Shown here: positions 12,151-23,416 of the stretch, piece by piece
How the letters are laid out: each line of letters begins with the position of its first letter
Numbering within the stretch: the first letter of the stretch is position 1
Assembly (NCBI RefSeq): GCF_004664715.2
Contig: NC_051071.1
Location: 7,529,231-7,593,230, forward strand
DNA length: 64,000 nucleotides
Source of the DNA: Peromyscus leucopus
Taxonomy: Eukaryota; Chordata; Mammalia; Rodentia; Cricetidae
Direction: 5' to 3'
Program-made: the position numbers and the translations under genes
The notes under the pieces: model-generated
Told to the model about the DNA's origin: nothing
Seen by the model: the letters and a program-made list of their open reading frames with translations, nothing else
The model's database searches: none

Positions 12151-13736
12151 GTAATTGAATATATTCATTTCCATTTTATCACTGGTAAAGGAAAAGACAG
12201 AAACATTTGTTTTAACATGTCTAACATATGCTTTTGAAATTTAGGAAAATATGATTTAAATGCATCTATGCCCTTATGGTTATTCAAGTCTAGTATGGAA
12301 AACAAATTCACAGACTCATAGGACTTAATGTGTATATAATATTTTACTCTCCTAGAATTCATGGGACAAAAGAAATGAAAAATCACTGGCTTTTCATGAG
12401 AATTGACTAAAATTTTTAGGCACAGGCACAAGACTATTGAAATAGTCATGAAAGATCATGGTATGTTTGAGCTGGGATCTGGGGCAAGCTGTAACAGAAA
12501 CACATTGAGGAGACTGTGACATAGGTTATGTGCACAAATAAGGTAAGTGCTTTCAAAAGATATATAGGAGAAGAATCATTTATTTGTGGTAGATATGCAG
12601 GTTTTTTACCCCAAGCCATAAACATAATATTTGAGACTCCCACTTAGGAGATCTATAATGAACAAAGGGAAAGTTGAAATGATGCTCTTGGAAGTAATAG
12701 CATTTGGTGCAACATGAGAAAAGAAAATCCAAAGAGAAAACATAATGAAAAACTCACAAAATTAGAAATAGTTGCTGGGGCTCTGAAATCTAAAAGATAT
12801 CATTTTGGAAAGACTGTTGCCTATACATAATGTCTGCATGCTAACCTACTTAACTTAATATACCCTTGTTCTAAGGCAATTAATAGTCAAATGGGAAAAT
12901 ATGAGTAAAAACTGAAGATAGACATTTTTTGTTTGTTTTCATTAACAAGTTGTATATGAAATGTCCTGGGAAAGTGATCTGTGATGTAATGCAGTAATTT
13001 TAGCACTGGGGCAGTGTACAAGTGGGTGGGACACTTTTGTAAAAGGCAAAAGAATGGAATAAAGCACAAAAACAAAGCATGGTGAGAATATTGCTCAACT
13101 CAAGAACTGAAAACAAATTTAAATATACATTGAAAACTGCAAAGATTGAATACAAAGAGAAAGCTGGGAACTTGGGTGCATTGAAACATCTTGGTCCATA
13201 CTATCAAGGAGTTTTCAATGAAGCTTAACTCTAAAATTTTCAAGAAAAAATCTTTAATAAAACCTGGGTGAAACTTGTATTTAATTTGTTAGTTTTCTAA
13301 TAGATTTTATATTTCCTAGACAATAAATTATTATTGGCATTACACCATCTATAGAGTAAAAGAACTATTCTGTTTTATAGGTAAGTCTTTAAGAATTCAA
13401 TTTAAGCCTTTATGTTTAAAGAGGGAGAATATTAAATGTATTTTAATCATCCATCAAATTTTACACTAAATAGTGATATTAAGGTTAATCTAGAAGAACT
13501 TGAAAAGTTTTGCTCAAAAAGATGATTTAATTAATAAATATTCTTTATATTATATTCAATATATAATCATTTCACACATAGACTCACATGCTCATCATTA
13601 TTTAATAATTTTAATAAACTACTGATTTTCTGGTGATGTGTTATGAATTATATCTTTCTATGAGATAACTCAAAGAGTATACATTTTTACTAAATTGTTT
13701 GTCATTTATTATTGCTTGTCCTTATTACAGTGGACT
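12151..13736. other. No recognised feature
   Basis: AT-rich DNA with only short chance frames. I see no SINE, LINE or LTR. Confidence 0.5.
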
Positions 13737-14027
13737 TCTGTCAGTGTCTGCTTGACCAGTAGATCAGGCTTATTATTACACTTAAATTAACTCATAATTC
13801 TTATCTATGTTTAGCCACATGGCATGGTACCTTTTCTCAGCAAGGCATTTTCATCTTGCTTCCTGTGCATCTGGCTGGCAACCCTCTGACTCTGCCCTTC
13901 TTCTTTCCATCCTTAGTTTGATTTTTCTGCCTAACTTTATCCTGACTGGCTATTGGGTGAACAGCTTCTTTATTAAACCAATCACAGTGACAAATGTTCA
14001 CAATAAACAGAGGATTATCCCACAGAA
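13737..14027 (-). repeat. 3' LTR, truncated
   Basis: Right end is the complement of 'ttctgtgggataatcc' (intact copies have 'tgctgtggg'). Body matches 16350-16648 ('acttaaattaactcataatt'). The left ~80 bp of the LTR is missing. Confidence 0.75.
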
Positions 14028-14037
14028 TCCCCCCTTT
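14028..14037 (-). promoter_or_regulatory. Polypurine tract (complement)
   Basis: Pyrimidine run 'tccccccctt', which is purine-rich on the minus strand, abuts the 3' LTR. Confidence 0.7.
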
Positions 14038-16244
14038 CTGTCTAATTAAAAAGGAAGGTTTTAACTTTAACATAGAAAATTACATACAGCAAAACAGTTA
14101 ATAAGCAAGTATTATAGTTACAAAATCTAGTCAATTTGTATTTGACAAAATCAGAGAAAACGTTTAATTATCCGCCTTATCTTGGTGAATCCAAAGTTTT
14201 ATATCTAATTTACCCTTTTTCTTAGTTAAGGAAATCTATATAAATAACTACCTATTTTTTAACTCCATCAAAGACCTGAGACAGAAATAGTATTGCCTGA
14301 GTTATCAGGAAGTTTAAGCAAGTGTCTTCCAAAAAATGTAAGAAATGACAAAAACAGCTAGTTGCCTGTACAGTCACCTAAGTTTCCTCTACAAGGTTGG
14401 GGCATCCATCTTTAGCCTATAGGCCTGAAATATCTGACAGACCTTTTTTTAGAAGCAGGAAAATTTGAAGGATTGTCCAATCCTGTCTTGGCAAAGTTCA
14501 GCAGTCACCTTTCTTGTTTGGCAGTTTGTTTGCCCATATAGCTAGCTTTGGCTGTGAAAAAGACAAACTTCATACAGTTTCTTCAATGCCATCATCTTTT
14601 CTGGAGTATATTGGTACTGCCAGGAGCAGACATGTATCACTGTCATGAAAAGTCTAAGCTATTAAAACATTTTAAATGCCATATTCTATAGGTCTTTGAA
14701 GTGTTTGAAAATTATCTATCTAAAATATATCTTTGTATACCTGGAAAACCTAATTAATGTGAATGTAAGTTGGACTATTATAGACACTACTAATCTATAT
14801 TTTTTAATTATACATTACATTTTAAATGAGCTTCTTAACCACAATACCTTAAACAACGGTATGAATATATATACAGTATAACAAAATTTATTTTAAATTT
14901 GTATCAATAAGCTAAAATCCATTACAATGTAAAATATTTTGAGATTAACAGTTGCCTTTTGGATTAAAGTAGACTCAATAATCTACCCTTTTTTCTATTA
15001 TAATAATCTACCCTTATCCCCATCATTTATATATGATATCCACCTTTCTTCTTTAAAGATTGACTATGTCCAATAACAATTTATAACTATCCCCCTAGAC
15101 AACAACAAACATCCATAATCTATTTTGGGTGAATGAAGGCATAGTTCTCTAGACTACTTCCTGCTTAATGAGGGCACTGGTAATCTTTTGGGGACCATGA
15201 GAAAATTTAGGATAATTGTGAAAGTTGTGGCTATAGTATTTTGTGAGGCTGGATCATCAGAATCAATGGCCTTGAAGCTGTTTTGGACACTGGATAATCT
15301 GGGCCATCATTTTTATTGGCGTCTGATCCTTTTGCTCTGAAAATATATAAACTTTTAAAGGTAACTCATCTCTGCATTAATACAAACATAAACTGTGCGT
15401 TGTACATAAGCCAGTCAAAGATAATTTTTGTTCTTATATCTGAGCAGGTAAAATATATATTACATGTCTTGTATTTTAGGTTTAATTCCCATGTCTGTAG
15501 TTAGGACTTCAGGGGGTCTTCCCCAATCAAACCTGATTTTTCTTAATCCAGTATGATTCAGATCCTCTCATTTACCCTGGAAAACAAAAGCAGAACCTCT
15601 TTCCCAAAGCAACATATCCCTTGACTTAAATTTTGAAGTCAAGACACTGTTAAAATGTGTAAGTTGATTTAATCTAGAAGCTTTTATAATCAAATGTCTC
15701 TCAGCAGTCATCATTTGTCCATTGTCAAAAAATTTAAATACAACATAGTAACATATAGTATCCAAACTCTCCATGTATTTTCCATTTTTATGTGACTTAT
15801 ATTATTTATTACTCTATTTCTTTTTAAATAACTTTACTATTTCATTCTTAAACTATTTGCTAAATATTCTTTCTTCTCCCAAGTCCATGTACATTCTTTA
15901 TACACACTGTGACCTGTTTAGAGGTTTCTTTTTGCCTGAATTTGTCTCTTTAACCCTTTTTGTCTACATGAGAAAAAAACTCTAAATCTGTCATACAGTG
16001 TGCTGCTGGAGCTTGTGATGATAGCTTACACAGGCAGGCTGCAGCTGGGAGAAGCCCCTCTGTACTATGGCTCATGTGGGAGACTGCAGAAACCCCACAC
16101 ACTGCTTAGCTTATGGAGGCTGAAAACCACCTCCATCTCCTGGACACTGAAGCTGGCATAAAAGACTAAGAAGCCCAGTTTGGCTATATTTATTTGTGTT
16201 TAGAACTTTTTTTTTAAGCTTTTTAAAGTTTAATGTGGATCAAT
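14038..16244 (-). mobile_element. ERV internal region, non-coding
   Basis: AT-rich and closed in all frames beyond about 70 codons. The right third (15970-16240) resembles the leader region just inside the 5' LTR and has a short GC-richer patch. The left third aligns with 5700-6340 in reverse and with 26900-27720 in the same orientation. Confidence 0.7.
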
Positions 16245-16262
16245 GCCTGATGGTGGGCACCA
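16245..16262 (-). promoter_or_regulatory. tRNA-Lys primer-binding site (complement), decayed
   Basis: Minus strand reads 'tggtgcccaccatcaggc', the Lys1,2-type PBS pattern with a few substitutions. It is two bases inside the LTR end, the same spacing as at 4158. Confidence 0.65.
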
Positions 16263-16264
16263 TA

Positions 16265-16648
16265 TGTAAATGAAAGTTTCCATCCTGCCAGAAACTCCCA
16301 AATACCAAGCAGCTGCTTCCCAAATTACTAAACAGGGGTTCATATTAATTATAAATACTTGGCTGGTAGCTCAGGCTTATTACTAACTAGGTCTTATACT
16401 TAAATTAACCCATAATTCCTATCTGTTTAGCCATGAAGCTTGGTACCTTTTTTTAGTATGGCATTTTCTTTCATCTTGCTTCCTCTGCATCTGGCTGGTG
16501 ATCCTCTGACTCTCCCCTATATCTTCCCCTCCATAGTTTGTTTTTTCTGCCTAACTTTATCCTGGCTGGGTATTGGCCAAAAAGCTTGTTTATTAAACTA
16601 ATCACAGTGACAAATCTTCACGGTGTACAGAAGGATCATCCCACAGCA
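16265..16648 (-). repeat. 5' LTR
   Basis: Minus-strand start 'tgctgtgggatgatcc' at 16648, end at 16265 ('tgtaaatg' on plus). Longer than the plus-strand copies because of extra U5 sequence. Confidence 0.8.
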
Positions 16649-17519
16649 TAAACCCACTTGCTTATGACCCAGTGAACACCAAACAACTTTAAAGGAAGTT
16701 TAAATTTCTTTTTTTTTTTTCATGAATACCTTCCCTAGAAAAACTGTTAACAAAACAAACAACAAAGCGTACAAGATGAAATCATGTCTAATTTTATCTT
16801 TAACTTTAATTTTGTGAATTAAATCATATCTAGTCAAATGGAGTTATATAACACAGTTGCAGTTGCCTCCATGTCTTTGTGACAGAAATTAATCCTGTAC
16901 TGGTATGCCACTTTATTGAGATGGACTGTGCATTGGACTCTATGCTGTAAGTGGCACATGCTGGGATTTTTATTACTTCTTTGGTCCTGTGATAAACTAT
17001 CATTACCAGAAACAACTTAATGAAGAGTTTATGTAGGCTCAGTGTTTGAGAACTAGAGTGCATAACTCTGGTGGGTAGGTAGATAGCAGACTCATCTTCA
17101 TCTGCAAACATGAAGCAGCTAGAGGAAATGGAAGTAGCATTAGGCCATGAACTCTCAATGCTGTCCCTTGAGATGTCACTTGCTCCAGCAATGGCCCAGA
17201 TTATCCAGTGTCCAAAACCTCCCTACTTCTGAGAGGTTTCACAATCTTCTCCAACAGTGCCAACAACCAGGAACTGAGTGTTGAAATCCCCGAACCTCTT
17301 TGGTAGCCATATTTTGTTCATTCATCCAAATTACAGTGCACTTTCTATGTCTATGATCTGTGTGTACTCTCCAAAGACACTCATGTAAGCTCAAGAGAAT
17401 GAAGATGTACTTGACACTTAGAAGTTAGTTGATAAACCACTTGAAGCATTCCAAGGGAGAAGAAAATGGCAAAGAAACCATAATATTAGTAACAACAACT
17501 GCCTGATGAAGGCTGCAAT

Positions 17520-17521
<2 letters not shown>
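16649..17521. other. No recognised feature
   Basis: Unassigned. A 93-codon minus-strand frame at 16830-17111 has no recognisable motif. Confidence 0.45.

Positions 17522-17575
<54 letters not shown>
17522..17575. repeat. 54-T homopolymer
   Basis: Unbroken run of 54 T. It may be the tail of a minus-strand retroposon, but no body is clear at its right. The exact length is open to sequencing error. Confidence 0.9.
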
Positions 17576-17577
<2 letters not shown>

Positions 17578-17799
17578 AACTCTTAGTTAGATCTTCTTTC
17601 TTTCCTTTTTTATTCCCGTGTACATCTTGAGTTCCTGTGCATTGCAGAAAGCCATTAAGGGCCTTGTGTTCTTTCACACTGAGTCCATCTGGATGTGGCC
17701 TTTTCCCTGCAGGGAGGCTATCATTGCTTCATTCTTGTTGCTCTGTAGACCGAGCTTCTTAGTTTAGTGCTGTAGCTATGCATTAAAATGTGTCCATCT

Positions 17800-18000
17800 C
17801 ATTTAGGTTTTATAATTCATTGAAGTATAATTGCTCACAATATTCTCTAGTGATTCTCTGGGTTTCAGTGATATCTGTTTTCAATCTCCCATTTTTGCTA
17901 CTAATTATATTAACTTGTGCTTTCTCTCTGTTTTCTTGTGATTAGTTTAGGTAAGAGTTTGTCAGTCATCTTTTAAAAGAACCAGTTCCGTATCATTGAC
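17800..18000 (-). mobile_element. LINE-1 ORF2 fragment, antisense
   Basis: Text such as 'gtgattctctgggtttcagt', 'ttgtgctttctctctgtttt' and 'aagaaccagtt' mirrors the L1 ORF2 segment just upstream of the RT domain, also found at 30590-30740. Short and degraded. Confidence 0.65.
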
Positions 18001-18078
18001 CTTTATTTCTAGAATATGCAAATGATTCAATACTAAATAGCTATTGGCATAATTAAAAACAATATTAAAAAGAAAAAC

Positions 18079-18168
18079 TGAGGCTGAGAATATAGTTCAG
18101 TCATGTAAGACCCTGTGTGGCATCCCCATCACTGAAAAGGAAGAAGAAAGAAAAATAGAAAAGAAAGT
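18079..18168 (+). mobile_element. ID-like tRNA-derived SINE
   Basis: 'gaggctgagaatatagttca' followed by a decayed 'atccccatcact' and an A-rich tail (aagaagaaagaaaaa). This matches the ID consensus layout: tRNA-Ala-like box A, box B, A tail. Confidence 0.65.
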
Positions 18169-19764
18169 CATTCTAGGATTTATAGACATTAAAGAATGCG
18201 ATAAAATAAAATTCCTTTTTAAGTTCTCAGTAAAAATGAGTCTTCATCCACGGTAGAGGGTTTGTGCTTACTTTATGTCTGCGTTCACACCAGGGTCACA
18301 CAGACAACCCTCAGTTGTTTCTGTTCCTCCACTGCCGTAAACTTCAGGGAGGCTGAAGGGTAGTTCCAGAAGTTACATCAAAGGCTTTCTCATTTTATAG
18401 TCATTTCTCTTACATAAGTTCAGTTTAAATTTGTTTACTTTTTTCCTTTTTGTCTTTTTTTTTTTCAAATTAGATTCTACCCCTTTAGGATTATTAATAT
18501 CTGAGGTTTATCAGAAGTGAGTGAACTGGCATGTGGACTATGAAGTCATCAGAGTGCCTGTGATTCTGTGGTACTAAGCAAGATGGCTTTTCAGGTAAAT
18601 TTAACATGAAGGCATCATTTTAAATTTAATAGAAAATTCAACAATCAGCCAAGAAACAGTTGTTCCATAAAAGCATTAGCATTGTCACTGAAGAATTTCA
18701 TGAATGTGTTTCTAAAATCATGTCCCTGGATGATATCAATAATTATTTTCAGTTTCTGCAATAGATTTTCTTTCACTCAGAACTTGCCCATCTGCATCTA
18801 ATTTTAACAATAGTGACAACATCAATGAAATGAATGGCATCCATAAAACAGGCCCAGTGTCCACGGACAGGAGTTTCTTATACCTGGAGTGAGGGAACAG
18901 CATCAACTTCTATGTTTAGCATCAGGCTAAACTCTCCATGAATATCTTCTTTTATTGGTTGTGTAATGCTCCAAACAGAAGTGAACTGGCAGGATACAGC
19001 CATAGGGAAGGACAGCACAGAGAAGAGTCCGGGAGCCATGACAGAATATATTAACAAGATTTCTATCTTCAGGGAAAGAGCCTGCTTGGGGCAGGAGGTG
19101 GGGAGAAACACAATTCTGGAGGAAAAAAAAAAAATGTTAGAAATCAAGCTAGATGACATTCAACTAGCACAATCAACTCATCTTTGTTCTTAATTTTCAT
19201 CCAGGAGAAAATGAAGCCACTGTTCACTGTGGACTTGGCATGCCTAACTGTTTGAAAATCATGGCACCAAGGAGACCAAATCAAATCCAAAAAGGCTAGT
19301 CTTGCACCTCCTTCTCATTCATACCCAGGTCCATCAGCATCTTTGAAGTCCTCTCAGAGAAAGCATAACAGGGACTACTTGTTACACCTTCATTTCTCTT
19401 AACGAAAACAGTCCAAAGAAAACAAATTCTGACACAACAATAAAAAGGACAATGAAGCTCAAAACATAGTTTTCATAAAATTCTATCTGATCTACCTCAA
19501 ACCTCGTCTGAATGAGTGACAGAGACAGAAATGGAAAAGAGCACCTGTAGAACACACAAATCCATGGCATTGACATTCATCACATACGTTAAATGCTGAA
19601 GCTGTTCCTGTCTTGCATCTCCTGCATTTCTTCTGCTTCACACTATGCATATGCCCCCACAGTACCTGCTCTTCTTTAACCCTCTTCAATACCATGTCAT
19701 TTAATGTACTATGGCTACACAGAAGGCTCTTTATGCTTTCTTTTATTGTTGTTAATTTTATGTG
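18169..19764. other. No recognised feature; several short minus-strand frames
   Basis: Minus-strand frames at 18878-19159, 19382-19576 and 19492-19695 look superficially protein-like (a hydrophobic segment in the second, a Cys cluster in the third). They overlap in conflicting frames, lack splice-site support and match no family that I know. Confidence 0.4.
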
Positions 19765-19955
19765 AAAAGGTCTTTTGCCTGCATGTGTACCTGTGCAGTA
19801 TGTGCTTTCTCACAGAGATTGGAGGAGGGTGTTGTGTCCCTGGAACTGGAATTATACAGGGGTGTGAGCTGCCATGTGCTTGCCCACAGAAGTCAGAGTA
19901 GGGCCCTGGGCCCTGGTACTGCAGTTACACAGGGTTGTGAACCACCATCTTAATG
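19765..19955 (-). mobile_element. B3 SINE, antisense, internally duplicated
   Basis: Contains the B3/B2-type reverse complement twice in a row: 'ccctggaactggaattatac' then, after 'cttgcccacagaagtcagag', a second partial 'ctggtactgcagttacac' with 'gttgtgaaccaccat'. The duplication spans about 75 bp. Confidence 0.7.
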
Positions 19956-20134
19956 AGAATTAATTGACTAATTAGCTATGGAGATTTGATATTTCAAGGT
20001 TTTTTTTTCATTGATTAACATGACCTCTCCATCATAGGGTTTTTTTTAATTAAAATACAGAAAATCAAAGAGAGAAAAGATTCAGAAAAATTGACACAAG
20101 GAAAGAGCATCAACTTTGCTCTTGTAAACCAGAA

Positions 20135-20425
20135 ACAGGATGTAGCTCAGTCAGGGCTTGGTGTGTGTTAGAATCCCCGAGCACGCATAAAGCTAGAAGC
20201 AGCACTGGATGTCTATATTTCTGTGCTCCTACAGTGAGATTGCTGGAAAGGACAAGGGAATCCCTGGACACTTGTAAGCCAACTTGCTTGGTAAACATAA
20301 TGTAATGGTAAACAGCAGCAACAACAAAAGACCACATCTCAAGCAGGTGAAAAATGAAGACTAATGTCCAAGGATGTCCTCTGACTTCTACTCATACATA
20401 TCACACACACACACACACACACACC
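20135..20425 (+). mobile_element. RSINE1/B4 SINE with (CA)n end
   Basis: ID-like head ('gatgtagctcagtcaggg'), middle region, then the typical 3' part ('ccacatctcaagcaggtgaa', 'tgtcctctgacttctactca') ending in a CA microsatellite (20402-20424). Confidence 0.75.
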
Positions 20426-22493
20426 TGGCATTTTTGATATTATTAAGATAAGTCACCGGATATCCAACATTCAGAGATAATATATTTCTGAGAAATAAGC
20501 TAACTTTGTTTAGATTATCTAAACAGGAACATAAAGCTATAAATGGTGCTAGAATTCAGTCTCCTCAAGTGAAGAGACAGCAAGAATGGGCAACACCTAC
20601 AGGACATCACACACATCATGTATGGGCAGATGCTGCCAGACTTAACCCACTGAGATGTCTCACAAAGAGATTATTTTCATCTGTTACAAAAATATTGTTT
20701 CCTTTGTGATACTTTCTTTTGTGATTTGCTTTACCCAAATTTAGTTATTTAGTTTAAAATTAATTCTGTGCAAGGATCCCCTTCAAATTCTAGCAAGCAT
20801 CTGTAAACTTGTATGGCATTCTACCATATATATTTTCTACAACTGCGTATTTCTTTTGCATCATCATGGTTGGCAGCAAGCCTGTTCACTCACTAAGACA
20901 GCTAGCCAGCCCAACCCTTTTCTTATACTGCCTCTAGACCTAGTAACTCTTCTGTTGTACCAGTAAATCAAACAAATGAACAAAGATATCCATTTGTGAA
21001 GCCCCTCTGAGACATCAACAAAATAAATAGCCTTTGCTTCATGCTAACCTCTAAGTCAATATTACATTGTAATTATTTCTGCTAGAACCTTCTCATCCTT
21101 GATATGCTCTTTTCCAGTATGTCCCTTGCCCATAATTATCAATACCAGTTAGACTTTCACTGAAGAAAATATACGTAAATAGTCATGTTGTAAAGATTCC
21201 ATTTAGTGCCTCCAGGTTTTCAACCAGGACTTAGGCATCTACATTTCCCTTTATGAAACACTTATGACATGTTGTACAAACATTCTTCTCTGTTGTTCAA
21301 AAATAAGTAAGAATGCAGACAATATTAGACTTGCTTTCAGCCTTAGTAGAATAGAAACATAAATACTCAAAAATTAATTCATAATCTTGCCAAAACAGAG
21401 CAATTTATTTAGGGATGATTTATCTAGGTGGAAAAAGTATCATCTAATTAAACAGATTGTGGTCACACAAGCATGCACAAGACACTATCATTTTTAAAAT
21501 ACATCTTTTTCTTGCCCATAATCTTATAATTTTTAATTTGTAATTTTTTTACTTTACAATTTTAAATTTATAATTTTCTATTTTTCTATAAGAATAAATT
21601 GCATCTTTAATTTAAAATTAGCCAAGTTTTCAGAACTTTATTATCCAACAATATTTTTGCTAGTCCTTACAGCCACACAACATACTGTCTCAGCAATCCA
21701 TCAAGTTCCACCTATGGACGGCATATGGTAACAGTCATATGCCTTCAGAAACTTCAGCTCTGATGCTATTCTGTACTCTATGCAGGATTTCATGTATTCT
21801 CAATCACACCATATATATATATATATATATAGTTTCCTAACCCCAAATCTTCCTTTCTTTTAATTTTTATTCCAAATCTTTCTAAACAGGCTCTTTATGA
21901 TTATTAACCAAAGAACTCAACTCTTAAAAGAAATGTTTAAAAAGGTGTTCTTGACTCTCAGCACTCTGGACTCAATCAGATATGGGAACATCAAATGCAG
22001 TATTGAAACTTCAGAGAACAAGCCCTGAGTTCACTTTTCATATGTAGTGAAGAAACTTAAAGTTTACGTAAGTGGAAAGCTGTGGGTGAATGAAGAATAA
22101 CAAACTTCTCAGACATACTCTAGACACAATCAGTCTTTGAAATTAGTCTTACTTTTAGTATCCACCACCAGAGTCCCATGATGGAAAGAACAACCCCATG
22201 GGTAATTTTTAACTCAGATGTCACAATAATCATTCACTTTATTGTTCATATCTTTTCCACAAAATTATCCAATTATTGCAATATTGACTGTATTATAGGT
22301 GATTATACATTTGAATTCAACAAATACTCTTAGAAAAATGACCAAAGGCATGTCACCTAGAAGACACTTATAGAGGACCAAATTCATAGCACAGCTATGT
22401 CAGGCCTCAGTTCTACCTTAAACTTGGAATTATTGTCTATCTTAACATCTTTGGGCACCCCTACTAAATATTGTTTCCTCTGAGGTTGGAACA
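20426..22493. other. No recognised feature apart from a short (TA)n
   Basis: Two kilobases of AT-rich DNA. A TA microsatellite lies at 21811-21831. No SINE, LINE or exon that I can support. Confidence 0.45.
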
Positions 22494-22528
22494 CTTGTTA
22501 GTAAACTACAAAAACTCTGGATTTGGTG

Positions 22529-22546
22529 TCCCGGGTTTCGGCACCA
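22529..22546 (-). promoter_or_regulatory. tRNA-Phe primer-binding site (complement), exact
   Basis: The plus strand reads 'tcccgggtttcggcacca', which is the tRNA-Phe 3' end including CCA, so the minus strand is a perfect 18-base PBS. Two bases separate it from an 'aca' LTR-like end. Flanking 'tttggtg' and 'caccaaa' are complementary and could pair. Confidence 0.8.
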
Positions 22547-22581
22547 AATGTAAGTTAACTGCAAAAACTCTGGGTTTGGTG

Positions 22582-22599
22582 TCTCGGGTTTTGGCACCA
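22582..22599 (-). promoter_or_regulatory. Second tRNA-Phe PBS-like motif
   Basis: 'tctcgggttttggcacca' differs from the first motif by two C-to-T changes and lies exactly 53 bp from it. Confidence 0.75.
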
Positions 22600-23029
22600 A
22601 AGGTTAGTAAATTGATGGCTAAAACTATGAGGAGACAGTTCATATACCTGGTATGATAGTATGATGGGCGGTGGTTTCCCCGCAAGACACAGAAATCCTG
22701 CTCCTCTCCTAGAGAGCCACAATCTCTGGCTCAGTGTTACTAGCAATTTCTCACTCAGTCCACTATGGAACATCCCAGCAAGGTTCTTCTGTTCAGCTGT
22801 CAATGAAGGTCTTCACTCAATACTCTTTTGAGAAAGAGGTTTATTTGGGAAGGAGGAGTCCAGGAGAGTAGCTGCCTCTACCAGGATGGAGAGAACAGCT
22901 CACAATTGACCAGGCAGGGTGATTTATATAGGATGTCTAGGGGACAGAGTCAACTGTGATTGTTTATTTTCTGCCCAGGGATTGGCCAGTTTTGTGAGCA
23001 AAGGGCAGGGTTGGCCCTGACTTCAGGGC

Positions 23030-23245
23030 CAAACTGTGTTTCTTTCACTGGCCTTTCTTGGCTTTTTGACACGACCTGTAAGGCCAGGGCACATTTCTTT
23101 CACTGACTCTGATTCTAGGGACCAAGAGTGTTTCTTTGTTACTGGTTTCAGAGTCAGGGCATGTTTCCTTGGTTCATTTTTCTGGCCCAGGTCCCAAATA
23201 CAGGCTGTTTCTTTCACTGGTCCTGGGCCCTAAGGCCAGAATTCT
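23030..23245 (-). repeat. Imperfect repeats in LTR U3
   Basis: Four or five blocks of roughly 40-60 bp around 'tgtttctttcactgg' and variants, with 'cagggc/aggccag' between them. Such arrays in U3 are often enhancer repeats. Function here is inference. Confidence 0.55.
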
Positions 23246-23416
23246 GCTGTCCTGCTCTGTGATTGGTTGATTTCACAAGTCAGTTGGACAGGGCCTGAGA
23301 TGGCTCTGATCTGAGCTAAACTGTGTTTCTCTCATTGGCTTTATCTGAGCCATCCTTCCCTAATTCTGGGCTTCAGGGTCAGGGTGGGTTTCTCTAGCCA
23401 GCCCCTTTTCCCTACA

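Larger units (their letters stand above)
13737..16648 (-). mobile_element. Second non-autonomous ERVK-like provirus, minus strand
   Basis: Mirror arrangement of 3799-6715: 5' LTR at 16265-16648, PBS complement at 16245-16262, internal 14040-16244, polypurine complement near 14028-14037, and a 3' LTR shortened on its left (13737-14027). No frame encodes a retroviral protein. The 3' LTR lacks its outer R/U5 part, so no target duplication can be shown. It is clearly related in both LTR and internal sequence to the plus-strand copy 7 kb away. Confidence 0.8.
22494..23416 (-). mobile_element. ERV LTR ending in tandem tRNA-Phe PBS-like motifs
   Basis: On the minus strand the element starts TGTAGG at 23416. 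It has a long U3 with repeated blocks, a TATA box (tatataaatc, complement of 22922-22931), AATAAA (complement of 22840-22845), then a U5-like tail. Instead of one LTR end it finishes with two 53-bp units, each holding an LTR-end-like stretch and a tRNA-Phe 3'-end sequence. 'cacttg' occurs beside both extremities (near 22495 and 23415) and might be the target repeat. No gag-pol follows to the left. tRNA-Phe priming is typical of IAP-like class II ERVs, but I do not recognise this LTR. Confidence 0.65.

Noticed and set aside
18878..19695. Possible exons of a receptor-like gene on the minus strand
   Set aside because: Frames overlap inconsistently, no splice sites or family features could be confirmed.
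19492..19695. Cys-rich frame suggestive of a zinc-binding domain
   Set aside because: Cys spacing fits no zinc-finger pattern and the frame is only 67 codons.
22529..22546. A tRNA-Phe gene or tRNA pseudogene
   Set aside because: Only the 3'-terminal 18 bases including CCA are present, which genomic mammalian tRNA genes do not encode; PBS origin fits better.
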